A DNA stretch of 43,249 bases from an uncultured Collinsella sp. (GCA_934643145.1 CAKUBM010000016.1:1-43249); one strand, 5' to 3'; shown: positions 16,269 through 24,622, counted from the first letter of the stretch. Program-made: numbers and translations. The notes: generated by a model from the sequence alone, not told the origin.

Positions 16269-16302
16269 AAAGGCCCGGATGCCACGGCACCCGGGCCTTT
16301 TT
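16269..16302 (+). terminator. Terminator after rplX
   Basis: AAAGGCCCGG (16269-16278) pairs perfectly with CCGGGCCTTT (16291-16300), with a small TGCC/GGCA stem inside, and the T-run continues to 16302. This is a strong intrinsic terminator that ends the ribosomal protein operon before any rplE. Confidence 0.9.
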
Positions 16303-17009
16303 CTATCCCCACTCGATGGCTTCGGTTCTGCCGTCCTGTCATTCCGGTTGCATCCAGTTTTCGGTGCCGTCTCGAATCGAGTGCCGCCAGGTGACACCTT
16401 GTCGCGTTTCGTCGGCTTCGGGGACAAAAGTCGGGACAACTCCAAAAACTATTTTCGAACTCAGGGCTTTGAGTTTTTGTTTTTGTCCCAAAGGGCGCGG
16501 CGGGATGCCTTTGGAGGCTCGATAGCGCCGAAAACGCCCGTTTTGAAACTTAAATGCCTTTTCGTGTGCAAGCCGCCAGCTGCAATAGGAAGTGAATCAA
16601 CGCAGGTTGCTTTCAAGCAGTTTGCAAAACTGCAGGTCGCAGGTCTTCATTGCCAGTAGGAGAAATGAGTAGTCTCAGGTGGCTTGCCCATGAGTTGACG
16701 AACGGGATTTGAGATTGCGCTGACGTCCGGAAACGCTTCGAGCACGGCGTTACGTTTTTGGGGTTTGGGCGTAGCCCCTGCACCCGCGAGCGCGGGCCTT
16801 AAGCCCGCCGAGAGGGTGACGCGTCGAAAACGAAGGGGAAAGAGAGAAGGGGCCGTCCCTATCATTCAGGTTGCGACCGAAGAAGACAAGGAGACCCCTT
16901 GAGCCTGAATGATGCCCCACAGACCGCGTCCGACCGAGCTCAAGCCGAGCTTTTCCTGACGTCCGCCTTCGCGAAGATGATGGCTGGATTGGCTATGGAT
17001 TGGCTACAC
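16303..17009. other. Gene-free stretch with palindromes, no supported gene
   Basis: No reading frame here looks like a known protein. It holds a nested inverted repeat at 16421-16489 (GGGACAAAA with TTTTGTCCC, and AAAAACT at 16444-16450 with AGTTTTT at 16472-16478), a GCGGGC/GCCCGC hairpin at 16792-16808, a perfect 10-bp inverted repeat (16861-16870 with 16904-16913), and two copies of GGATTGGCTA at 16985-17005. A minus-strand frame of 72 codons (16647-16865) has no recognisable family. The stretch borders the IS3 remnant and reads as insertion-site debris. Confidence 0.6.
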
Positions 17010-17492
17010 TTATTTGGACGATTCCGGGAGGGACGGCCCCGCCTCCCTGAACTCGACCGGCGACATGTAGCCCAGCGTCGAGTGGATCCTGAAGTTGTTG
17101 TACCAGTGCACGTAATCCAAGAGCTTGGCTCGGAGCTCGCGCGTCCCTCCTCGGTCCTTCGGAGTGGCCGACGATCTCCCCGTTGCAGAGGTCGACGAGC
17201 AGGCAGACGTAGTTCCACGACGCCCCGACGCGCACGCAGGCCAAGTCGCTGCATATATGGGTGCACGGCGCCCTGCCGCCGAAGCCGCGCGCGACGACGT
17301 TCGACACGTCGGCCTCGTTGACCGCCCCGGGGTGCACCTTGAACCTCTTCCTGCCGTATGCGCCGGCCAGGCCGTTCTCCCTCATGATGCGGCAGACGCG
17401 GCGCCGGCTGACGGTAACGCCCGACCTCCCGGTCGACGCCTTGATCTTGCGCGATCCGTTCCGGCCCTTGCTGGCGGCGTGCGCCGCCGCGG
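17010..17492 (-). pseudogene. IS3-family transposase (OrfB) remnant, internally deleted
   Basis: The minus strand encodes pieces of an IS3-type OrfB integrase. From right to left it has GSRKIKASTGRSGVTVSRRR, VCRIMRENGLAGAYGRKRFK, CSDLACVRVG (first catalytic Asp), NYVCLLVDLCNGEIVGHSEG, and then, after a change of frame near 17140, TRELRAKLLDYVHWYNNFR and IHSTLGYMSPVEFREAG to a TAA at 17010-17012. The N-terminal part is missing. The piece that should carry the second Asp and the Glu of the DDE triad has been deleted at the junction, so it cannot transpose. It cuts into the nucleosidase gene on its right. Confidence 0.85.
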
Positions 17493-17785
17493 CCGCCGTC
17501 GCCCCCGACATTAAGGTCCTCAAGGGCGGCGTCGTCTCCGACGACCAGTTCGTCTCGCCCGCGGAACAGAAGGAGCGAATCCTCGCGACCTTCGGCGACC
17601 TGTGCTGCGAGATGGAGGGCTGCACCATCGCGCAGGCCGCTTATCTCAACGGCGTGCCCCTCGTCGTCGTGCGCGCCATCAGCGACAAGCCCTGCGCCGA
17701 GGGCCGGGTCGTCGACTACAACACCTTCGAGAAGAAGGCCGCCTGCGACTGCGCCCGCATCGCCGCGCGCATGGTTAAGCTTTAG
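17483..17785 (+). pseudogene. mtnN: MTA/SAH nucleosidase, 3' fragment
   Basis: The plus strand encodes the last 95-100 residues of a methylthioadenosine/S-adenosylhomocysteine nucleosidase: VLKGGVVSDDQFVSPAEQK, CCEMEGCTIAQAAYLNGVP, VVVRAISDKPCAEG and a C-terminal DYNTFEKKAACDCARIAARM. EMEG and the Asp of AISDK match the substrate-binding Glu and the catalytic Asp of the family, but the start, the first catalytic Glu and about 130 residues are gone. The left boundary is set by the IS3 remnant and is approximate. It is not expected to be functional. Confidence 0.82.
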
Positions 17786-17790
17786 GCCCT

Positions 17791-17830
17791 GCGCGCCGGG
17801 GCCCTTCTTTATGTTGGGACCCCGGCGCGC
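17791..17830 (+). terminator. Hairpin after the mtnN fragment
   Basis: The arms 17791-17804 and 17816-17830 pair over 11 GC-rich positions plus three more after one mismatch, with an 11-nt loop. It lacks a T-run (CCCTTTCC follows) but is very stable and lies 6 bp after the fragment's stop, the place for its former terminator. Confidence 0.6.
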
Positions 17831-17984
17831 CGGGCCCTTTCCAAAGCGAAGTGTCGAGCCGAAGTGTTGAGCGTCGGCCCTGAATGTTCAATGGCCGTTG
17901 TTTTCTGCCCCTCAAGTGGTGGACTTTTCCTCGGAGCTGTTGATTCCCCCACGCGCCCCCTTCCGTTCTCTGTTCTCCCCTTAT

Positions 17985-18003
17985 ACTCCTTGTACGAGGA
18001 GGT
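17985..18003 (+). promoter_or_regulatory. Ribosome binding site within a hairpin, levR-like gene
   Basis: CTCCT (17987-17991) can pair with AGGAG (17998-18002) across a 6-nt loop, covering most of the AGGAGG ribosome binding site of the regulator gene. A TATACT -10 candidate lies at 17982-17987. The stem is only 5 bp, so its effect may be small. Confidence 0.35.
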
Positions 18004-18011
18004 AAGAAGTC

Positions 18012-20753
18012 ATGGACAAGACCACACAGGACAGCTTGGCAAAGAAACCCGTCGACATGAGGGACAGGATTCTCGAGCATCTCGAGGCCCTCACCTCTGC
18101 CGTCTCGCTCGACGACCTTGCCCGTCTGTCCACCTCCGACATCGCCGAGACGCTCATCATCTCCAGGAGCCTGGCGAGCCAGTACCTCAACGACCTTGTT
18201 CGCGCCGGTCTTGTGGTTAAGGTGGCGGGCAGGCCTGTCCGTTATTTTCATCGCCGCGCGTTCCAGAAGCGTTTTCAGGTAAAGCTCTCTGCAAGCGAGT
18301 ACGCCTCGCTCGCCGACCTCATCCAGGCGACGGGAATCGCCGATCACCGCGACTTCGCGCGTGCCGTGGGCTTCGACATGAGCCTCAGCTCCGTTGTCGA
18401 GCAGTGCAAGGCTGCGGTTCAGTACCCTCCGTTTGGCCTGCCCATCCTCTTGAGCGGCGGCGTGGGTGTCGGTAAGTCTTTCCTTTCTCGCCTTGTGTAC
18501 GAGTACGGCAAGAACCAGGGCTTGCTGTCCCGCGACTCCTCCTATGTGCGCATCGACTGCGCCGGGGTCCCGGACGCCGCCTCGTTCAACGGGCTTCTTG
18601 ACGAGTCGATCGCGAAAGCGCGCGGGGGTGTGGTCTTTGTCAACGGCATCGAGGCACTCTCTCCCTCTGCGATGGAGCACTGCCTTGCGACGGCCCTCGG
18701 GCTCGATGCCTCCCAGGATGCGCCGCGCGCTCGCCTCGTTCTTTCGACGACGCTTTCCGCCGATGACCTGAAGGTTTCCTCGGCCTACAGCAAAATGCCC
18801 ATCTGTGCCCGCGTCCCCTCACTCAAGGAGCGGACCCCCGAGGAGCGCGAGGATCTCATCTTGAGCTTCCTGCGCAGCGAGGGGTGCCGAATCGGTTCTG
18901 ATGTGAAGATCAGCCGCGGCGCATACCGTTGCCTCGTGAACGCGGACTTTTCCGATAACATCGCCGGCTTGCGCGCCTGCGTGACGAACTGCTGCGCCAA
19001 AGCGTTCCTCAATCGCGAGGGCGACTACGTCGTCGTTCGCCCGTATCTTCTTCCCAGCGGGCTCCTCTCCTCCGCGCAGATCGATCAACAGCCCGACGAT
19101 GGCGTTCTGATCGACGCGTCTCTGGATGCCGCCGAGAGCACAGGGCCGGTCGAGCAGGCGCTCGATGCCCTGTGCTCCCTCGATGAGCGATTCTGCGCCG
19201 GGGAGCTCTCTGTCTCCGAGCTTGTCTCGCAAGCTGTCTCCGCTGTGCGCGGCGTTGAGGATCACTTGATTTTCGACCACGGCGTCGCCTCCTCGAGGTC
19301 GCGCGCCTTCGAGCGCGTCGTGGGCGCGGTCCTTGCCGACGCAGGCTCTTCTTATGGCATCGAGCTTTCGAGGAAGGTCGCTTTTCTACTGGCCCAGGAG
19401 ATTTGCCTGCAGTTGTGGCCGGGTATCGGCCTGGCTAAGCGAAAGTCTGCCTGTGCGGAGCAAATCTCCCATCTCCTCGGTGCCGTGACCTCCGAATTGC
19501 CGTTTGCCTCGAGTGTCTCCGATCAGGTCGCCGCAGACGTGGAAGGGGCGCTGGGAATCTCGCTCGATCACTTCACGAAGACGCTTCTGACGCTGTGCGT
19601 CGCATCGGAGTCTCGCGATGCGAAGGCCCTTCGGACGCTCTGCGTCATCTTGTCCCACGGCTACTCAACGGCGACGAGCATCGCCGACGCGGCGAACCGT
19701 ATGCTCGGCATGCATGTGTACGAGGCTGTCGACATGCCCTACGACCAGCAGCTGAAGGACATCGTCGGTCCGCTCCAGCGCCTCGTCGACCGCCATTCCT
19801 ACTGCACCGGGGTCGTGTTCCTCGTCGACATGGGCTCCTTGGAGGAGGCCTATAAGGCCCTCGAGAACGTTACCGACTCCACTATCGGCGTGGTGAACAA
19901 CGTCTCTACCGGTCTTGCGCTCGAGATCGGGGTCGGGCTGCTCGGCGGCAAGTCCATCGCCGAGGTTCTTGGCGATGCGACCGCCGCGTGCGTGACGCAC
20001 TGCAAGGTGATCGAGCGCGTCAACCGTGAGGACGCCATCGTCTTCTGCTCCGAGTCCGGGGTCGACGCCGCGGAGAGGATACGCCAGCTCGTCTCGCAGA
20101 GCCTCCCGCGCACCATAGGCGCGCGCCTGCTCACGAGGCCCTTCAAGCAGCTCGTCGCGAACGGGTCGAACGACGCCGTTTTCTCCGAGCACCGCGTCTG
20201 CGCCGTCATCGGCACGGGAGACCCCGGGGTCGCCTCCGTCCCCTTCGTCGCCCTCGAGGACATCATGTCGACGGCGTCCGCCTCTAAGGTTGATGCCGTG
20301 TTCGGCAGGTGGCTTGACGCTTCCGAGCTCTCTTCTTTCCACGAGAAGCTGCTCTCGAACATGACGCTGCAGAACGTCATCCGCTCCATCACCATCCTCG
20401 ACCCGGAGCGGCTATTCCATGAGATCGAGAGCGCCGTGCACGAGCTTCAGCGCAGGACAGGCGAGAAGATCGGCAGCAACGCCATCATTGGGCTCTACGT
20501 TCACCTCTGCTGTCTCGTCGAGCGCCTTGTTACCAGAAACCCCATTGAGACCTACGTTGGCCAGGACCGCTTCGAGGAGGAACGCGCCGATTTCATCGAG
20601 TCCTTCAGGCAGAGCTTCTCGAGCATCTCGACGCGCTATCGCGTAGAGGTTCCCGTAAGCGAGATCGCATATGTCTTCGACTACATAAGCGTGAGCGCCG
20701 CCCCGGCGCGAGAAGAGCGCCTCGGCTCCTCGGACCTCCTGCTCGACGAGTGA
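18012..20753 (+). CDS. LevR-type PTS-regulated transcriptional activator, altered AAA+ domain
   Basis: This 913-residue protein has the LevR layout. An N-terminal winged helix (about 15-85) is followed by an AAA+ domain (about 130-350) with Walker A GGVGVGKS (149-156). Then come a PRD1 region around His418, an EIIA-Man-like domain with VILSHGYSTATS (His549), an EIIB-Gat-like segment with Cys679 in FCSESGVDAAERI, and a PRD2 with His831 in YVHLCCLVERL. Classical LevR activates sigma-54 promoters and is tuned by PTS phosphorylation. Here only about 20 residues separate DCA (182-184) from the Walker B strand, so the GAFTGA loop is absent. The Walker B reads VVFVNGI, with Asn-Gly instead of Asp-Glu. 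It lies 123 bp upstream of the PTS genes it probably controls, on the same strand. Confidence 0.85.
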   Translation: MDKTTQDSLAKKPVDMRDRILEHLEALTSAVSLDDLARLSTSDIAETLIISRSLASQYLNDLVRAGLVVKVAGRPVRYFHRRAFQKRFQVKLSASEYASLADLIQATGIADHRDFARAVGFDMSLSSVVEQCKAAVQYPPFGLPILLSGGVGVGKSFLSRLVYEYGKNQGLLSRDSSYVRIDCAGVPDAASFNGLLDESIAKARGGVVFVNGIEALSPSAMEHCLATALGLDASQDAPRARLVLSTTLSADDLKVSSAYSKMPICARVPSLKERTPEEREDLILSFLRSEGCRIGSDVKISRGAYRCLVNADFSDNIAGLRACVTNCCAKAFLNREGDYVVVRPYLLPSGLLSSAQIDQQPDDGVLIDASLDAAESTGPVEQALDALCSLDERFCAGELSVSELVSQAVSAVRGVEDHLIFDHGVASSRSRAFERVVGAVLADAGSSYGIELSRKVAFLLAQEICLQLWPGIGLAKRKSACAEQISHLLGAVTSELPFASSVSDQVAADVEGALGISLDHFTKTLLTLCVASESRDAKALRTLCVILSHGYSTATSIADAANRMLGMHVYEAVDMPYDQQLKDIVGPLQRLVDRHSYCTGVVFLVDMGSLEEAYKALENVTDSTIGVVNNVSTGLALEIGVGLLGGKSIAEVLGDATAACVTHCKVIERVNREDAIVFCSESGVDAAERIRQLVSQSLPRTIGARLLTRPFKQLVANGSNDAVFSEHRVCAVIGTGDPGVASVPFVALEDIMSTASASKVDAVFGRWLDASELSSFHEKLLSNMTLQNVIRSITILDPERLFHEIESAVHELQRRTGEKIGSNAIIGLYVHLCCLVERLVTRNPIETYVGQDRFEEERADFIESFRQSFSSISTRYRVEVPVSEIAYVFDYISVSAAPAREERLGSSDLLLDE

Positions 20754-20812
20754 CCTTCCCCGCGCCGCCGCAAGCTGACCGCGCGTCCTCAATAATCCGA
20801 TAACCCCTTGCC

Positions 20813-20835
20813 CGGCGCGAATCCGGATAGCGCCG
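20813..20835 (+). promoter_or_regulatory. Candidate operator palindrome before the PTS operon
   Basis: CGGCGC (20813-20818) and GCGCCG (20830-20835) form a perfect 6-bp inverted repeat around GAATCCGGATA, itself centred on TCCGGA. It lies 42 bp upstream of the IIB start, in the only gap between the regulator and its likely targets. No GG-N10-GC sigma-54 element was seen nearby. Confidence 0.45.
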
Positions 20836-20876
20836 AGGCAGTACCGAACGCAAAACTTCATTTGATAGGAGCAAAC

Positions 20877-21350
20877 ATGAGTGTTGTTATGGCACGAATC
20901 GACAATCGCCTGCTTCACGGCATCATCGTGACGCAGTGGGCCCCGGTGTCGGGCGCGACCCGAGTCATGGTCATCGACGACAAGGTCGCCGGCGACGAGG
21001 TCCTGAAGTCCACCATGAGGATGGCGCGCCCCGCGGGCATGGCCGTTTCGATCATCTCCGAGCAGACCGCGCTCAAGAACTTCGCCGCGGGCAAGTACGA
21101 CCGCGAGAAGGTCTTCGTCATCGCCAAGGAGCCCGAGACGATGCTTCGCCTGGTCGAGTCGGGCGTCGAGCTCCCGTCGCTGGTCGTCGGCGGCTCGCTC
21201 GTCAAGGAGGACGGCATCCAGCTCACCCAGCGCGCCTACGCCTCCGCCGAGAACGTCCAGAGCTACAAGGCGCTCATCGCCCGTGGCGTCAAGGTGACGG
21301 CCCAGTTCGTGCCCGCCGACAAGCCCGTCTCCGTCGCAGACCTCATCTAA
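20877..21350 (+). CDS. PTS mannose/fructose/sorbose family, EIIB component
   Basis: EIIB takes phosphate from EIIA and passes it to the sugar during transport. The 157-residue protein has RIDNRLLHGIIVTQW with the phosphorylated His14, the hallmark of the mannose-type IIB. VMVIDDKVAGDEVLK and SLVVGGSLVKEDG are also typical. ATG 20877 is preceded by TAGGAG (20866-20871); the frame is open upstream to 20808 but without a site. It starts the order IIB-IIC-IID-IIA. Confidence 0.93.
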   Translation: MSVVMARIDNRLLHGIIVTQWAPVSGATRVMVIDDKVAGDEVLKSTMRMARPAGMAVSIISEQTALKNFAAGKYDREKVFVIAKEPETMLRLVESGVELPSLVVGGSLVKEDGIQLTQRAYASAENVQSYKALIARGVKVTAQFVPADKPVSVADLI

Positions 21351-21359
21351 GGGGGAAAT

Positions 21360-22145
21360 ATGGTCAACTTCACTATCCTGCAGGTCGTCCTTTTGACCCT
21401 GCTGGCCTTCATCAAGCACGTGGACTACTACGGCATCCCGATGATCTTCGTCAATTACGCCGTTTTCTGGGGCCTCATCACCGGAGTCGTCATGGGCGAC
21501 TGGAAGACCGGCCTTGTCATCGGCGGCACCATTCAGCTCATGCAGCTCGGCGTCGCGGGCTTCGGCGGCTCCTCCATTCCCGACTACGGCACGATGGCCA
21601 TCATCGCCACCGCCTACGGCGTGACCCTGGGCTCCGACACGGGCCTCGCCATCGGCCTGCCGGTCGGCATGCTCGGCATCCAGCTCGACGTCGTCGCCAA
21701 GATCCTCAACGGCTTTGTCGTCGAGAAGTCCCAGAAGTTCTGCAACGAGGGTAAGTTCAATCAGATGAACGCCATCCTGTGGGTCTGCCCCGCGCTCTTC
21801 GGCCTGTGCGCCGCCCTGCCCGTCTTTGTCTCCGTGACGCTCGGCCAGCCCGCCGTCAACTGGCTCCTCGAGGTCATGCCCCAGTGGTTCCTCTCCGGCC
21901 TCACCCTCGCCGGCAAGATGCTCCCGGCCGTCGGTATCGCCATGCTGCTCCGCTACATGCCAACCGCCAAGTACTTCCAGTACCTGCTCGCCGGCTTCTT
22001 CCTCTCGGCCTTCCTGAACGTGCCCATCATCGGCGCCGCCATCGTCGGCGTTGCCCTCGCGATTGCGTTCTACCAGCGTGCCGAGAGGGACACCGAGCTC
22101 GCCGCCCACGCTTCCGCAGACGCCTTCATCGGAGAGGATGAGTAA
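21360..22145 (+). CDS. PTS mannose/fructose/sorbose family, EIIC component
   Basis: EIIC forms the membrane channel with EIID. The 261-residue hydrophobic protein has LLTLLAFIKHVDYYGIPMIF at its start and the GGTIQLMQLGVAGFGGSSIPDYG block of IIC-Man proteins, with several membrane helices up to about residue 245 and a charged tail. It follows IIB after 9 bp with GGGGGAAA before the ATG, and ends 2 bp before IID. Confidence 0.93.
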   Translation: MVNFTILQVVLLTLLAFIKHVDYYGIPMIFVNYAVFWGLITGVVMGDWKTGLVIGGTIQLMQLGVAGFGGSSIPDYGTMAIIATAYGVTLGSDTGLAIGLPVGMLGIQLDVVAKILNGFVVEKSQKFCNEGKFNQMNAILWVCPALFGLCAALPVFVSVTLGQPAVNWLLEVMPQWFLSGLTLAGKMLPAVGIAMLLRYMPTAKYFQYLLAGFFLSAFLNVPIIGAAIVGVALAIAFYQRAERDTELAAHASADAFIGEDE

Positions 22146-22147
22146 CC

Positions 22148-22981
22148 ATGGAAAACGAGAACATCACCGCCGTCGCTGAGGGCAAGCCCTCCGGCTACAA
22201 GGTCACCAAGAAGGACCTGCGCAACGCGAACTGGCGCTGGCTCATGAGCGTGTGCACCTTCAACTACCAGACCCAGCAGGGCGCCTCAGTCGCCTACGCC
22301 CTCTCGCCGGTCCTGAGGAAGATCTACACGAACGACGAGGACTATAAGCAAGCGCTCAACAACCACTTCCGCTACTACAACACCCAGCCTTGGCTCGCCG
22401 CCATCATCCTTGGCGCCTGCGTGGCCATGGAGGAGCGCGACGGCCTAGCGGCGGCGGACGCCGTCCAAGACCTGAAGATCGGCACCATGGGACCGCTCGC
22501 CGGCGTCGGCGACTCCCTGCTCATGACCATGATCCCGACCATCATGGGCTCCATCGCCGCCTACATGGCCATCGAGGGCAACCCCGTGGGAGCCGGCATC
22601 TGGTTCGCGCTCATCCTGGCCATCTTCTGGGTCCGCATGCACGCCCTCGAGTTCGGCTACAAGCAGGGCGTGAAGCTCGTTACCGACTTCAGCGAGAAGC
22701 TTCCCAACCTCACTGCCGCCGCCTCCGTGCTCGGCCTCACCGTGGTCGGCTGCCTCATCGCCTCGGTCATCGGCGTCACCTGCCCGATTAGCTTCAGCTT
22801 CGGCGACGTCGCGATGGAGATTCAGCCGCTGCTCGACAAGATCCTGCCTGCCATGATCCCCGCCGCCATCACGGGAAGCGCGTATTACCTTCTTACCAAG
22901 AAGAACGCGAGCATGACGGCCCTCATCCTCGTGGTGATCGTCCTCGCGATGGTCGCCTCCGCCGCCGGCATCCTCGCCTAG
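22148..22981 (+). CDS. PTS mannose/fructose/sorbose family, EIID component
   Basis: EIID is the second membrane subunit of the mannose-type PTS. The 277-residue protein has KKDLRNANWRWLMSVCTFNY at its start, YNTQPWLAAIILGACVAMEE and GTMGPLAGVGDSLLMTMIPT, all typical of IID. Its C-terminal helices are LILVVIVLAMVASAAGIL. It starts 2 bp after IIC, so translation is probably coupled. Confidence 0.93.
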   Translation: MENENITAVAEGKPSGYKVTKKDLRNANWRWLMSVCTFNYQTQQGASVAYALSPVLRKIYTNDEDYKQALNNHFRYYNTQPWLAAIILGACVAMEERDGLAAADAVQDLKIGTMGPLAGVGDSLLMTMIPTIMGSIAAYMAIEGNPVGAGIWFALILAIFWVRMHALEFGYKQGVKLVTDFSEKLPNLTAAASVLGLTVVGCLIASVIGVTCPISFSFGDVAMEIQPLLDKILPAMIPAAITGSAYYLLTKKNASMTALILVVIVLAMVASAAGILA

Positions 22982-23007
22982 CTTCGACCCAAGAGATTGG
23001 TGAATCA

Positions 23008-23406
23008 ATGAGAAAGATAGTTGTGGCGAGCCATTCCCTTCTCGCCCAGGGCTTCAAGGACACCCTCGAGTTCCTTACGGGTAAGGGCGACGCCGTCAAC
23101 GCCGTGTGCGCCTACGTGAACGACAACGGCGAGGGGCTCGACGCGGCGGTCGAGGCGGCTCTTTCGGGCACTGACGAGGTCGTCGTCCTCACCGACGCGT
23201 ACGGCGGCAGCGTGAACCAGCGCTTTTCCCGCTTCGCCTCCGACCGGATCCACGTGATCGCGGGTGTCAACCTCCCGCTCGCCATGACGGTCGCGCTCGC
23301 GCGCCCCGACGAGAAACTCGACTTCGACGCCCTCGTCAACGAGGCGCGCCAGCAGATCATCTACGTGAACGGTGCCAGTTCCGCCGAGTGCGACGACGAC
23401 GAATAG
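23008..23406 (+). CDS. PTS mannose/fructose/sorbose family, EIIA component
   Basis: EIIA receives phosphate from HPr and passes it to EIIB. The 132-residue protein begins MRKIVVASHSLLAQGFKDTL; His9 is the phosphorylation site of the mannose-type IIA. ALSGTDEVVVLTDAYGGSVN and HVIAGVNLPLAM also match. It is encoded after IID rather than first, and separate from IIB. Confidence 0.92.
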   Translation: MRKIVVASHSLLAQGFKDTLEFLTGKGDAVNAVCAYVNDNGEGLDAAVEAALSGTDEVVVLTDAYGGSVNQRFSRFASDRIHVIAGVNLPLAMTVALARPDEKLDFDALVNEARQQIIYVNGASSAECDDDE

Positions 23407-23418
23407 AGGAGGTCGACG

Positions 23419-24543
23419 ATGAGAGAGTTCCTTAAGGACGTGTGGATGCACGGCGGTGAGGAAAGCCGCGCCATCACCCCCGAGAACATCACGGGCGAGA
23501 AGGGCCGCGCCGCCATGTCGGCCAGCCACCTCGGCGTCGGCCGCAAGGGCTCGTGCTGCGTGCCCCTTGAGTCCGGCGAGACCATCACGCTCGCGGACAT
23601 CGAGGGCCCCGGCATCATCCGCCACATCTGGATGACCGTCCCCGACAAGACCGCCGCCGGCAGCTTCGTCATGCGTGACCTCGTGCTGCGCTTCTACTGG
23701 GACGACGAGGAGACCCCCTCGGTCGAGTGCCCTGTCGGCGACTTCTTCTGCAACGGCTTCGGTGAGCGCGCCATCGTCAACTCGATGCCCATCTGCGTGA
23801 ACCCGACGGGCGGCATGAACTGCTACTTCGAGATGCCCTTCAGGAAGCACGCCAAGGTCACGCTTACGAGCGAGCACCCCGGGTTCATTAAGTACATCTT
23901 CTACACGTTCAACTACGCGCTCACCGACGTGCCGGACGACGCCATGTACTTCCACGCCCGCTTTAACCGCGAGCGCAGCACCCGCAGGGGCGTCGACTAC
24001 ACCGTGCTCGACGGCGTGCGCGGCAAGGGCTACTACGTCGGCACCTACATGGCCCTGTGCGCCCTGGAGCGCTATTGGTGGGGCGAGGGCGAGATGAAGT
24101 TCTTCCTCGACGGCGACGAGGAGTTCCCCACGGTCACCTCGACGGGAGCCGAGGACTACTTCGGCGGTGCCTGGGCCTTCCTCGACAGGCCGCCCCACGC
24201 GCTGCCCGAGGCGCAGTGCTTCAACACGCTGTTCGCCGGCTACCCGTACCGCTCGACGCGCGACGCCACGCGCGACCGCTTCAGCGCGGGCAAGCCGAAC
24301 CCGAATCCGATGCTCGCGACTAACGACGACGCGCTGCCCAGGCACGGCCTCTACAGGTGGCACCTTCCCGACCCGATCTCGTTCAAGGAGGACCTGCGCG
24401 TGACGTTCCAGGACCTCGGCAACGACGACATCAAGCTCTACGAGCGCGAGGACGACATCTCCACCGTCGCCTACTGGTACCAAAGCGAGCCGCACGCCGT
24501 GCTCGCCCCGTTTGCCGCAAGGCAGGACCGCGTGCCCAGGTAG
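23419..24543 (+). CDS. GH172 (DUF2961) glycoside hydrolase
   Basis: This 374-residue protein is a DUF2961 protein, now classed as glycoside hydrolase family 172. Known members hydrolyse or form alpha-D-fructofuranosides (difructose dianhydride I) or remove alpha-D-arabinofuranose. It shows GPGIIRHIWMTVPD, FYWDDEETPSVECPVGDFF, GMNCYFEMPFRKHAKVTL and the block STGAEDYFGGAW, where Glu245 is a likely catalytic residue. No signal peptide is present, so it acts in the cytoplasm on what the PTS brings in. It starts 12 bp after IIA with GAGGAGG at 23407-23413. It has at least seven AGG arginine codons, far more than the fatty-acid and ribosomal genes. Whether its substrate is phosphorylated is not known. 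Confidence 0.88.
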   Translation: MREFLKDVWMHGGEESRAITPENITGEKGRAAMSASHLGVGRKGSCCVPLESGETITLADIEGPGIIRHIWMTVPDKTAAGSFVMRDLVLRFYWDDEETPSVECPVGDFFCNGFGERAIVNSMPICVNPTGGMNCYFEMPFRKHAKVTLTSEHPGFIKYIFYTFNYALTDVPDDAMYFHARFNRERSTRRGVDYTVLDGVRGKGYYVGTYMALCALERYWWGEGEMKFFLDGDEEFPTVTSTGAEDYFGGAWAFLDRPPHALPEAQCFNTLFAGYPYRSTRDATRDRFSAGKPNPNPMLATNDDALPRHGLYRWHLPDPISFKEDLRVTFQDLGNDDIKLYEREDDISTVAYWYQSEPHAVLAPFAARQDRVPR

Positions 24544-24570
24544 GGTCGCCTCGAAACAAGCCAACGTTAT

Positions 24571-24605
24571 GGGCGCCCGCGGTTGACCATGACTGCGGGC
24601 GTCCC
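24571..24605 (+). terminator. Hairpin between GH172 and ROK genes
   Basis: GGGCGCCCGC (24571-24580) pairs with GCGGGCGTCCC (24595-24605) with one bulged base, and TTTG follows. It lies 17 bp before the ROK ATG and may act as a partial terminator or attenuator, lowering kinase expression relative to the PTS. Confidence 0.45.
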
Positions 24606-24622
24606 TTTGTAAGGAGGATCAC

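Noticed and set aside
16647..16865. Small protein on the minus strand (72 codons).
   Set aside because: No recognised domain, no clear ribosome binding site, and it lies within insertion debris.
20754..20876. Sigma-54 promoter before the PTS genes, as for classical lev operons.
   Set aside because: No TGGCAC-N5-TTGC-like element (GG-N10-GC) could be found, and the regulator lacks the GAFTGA loop.
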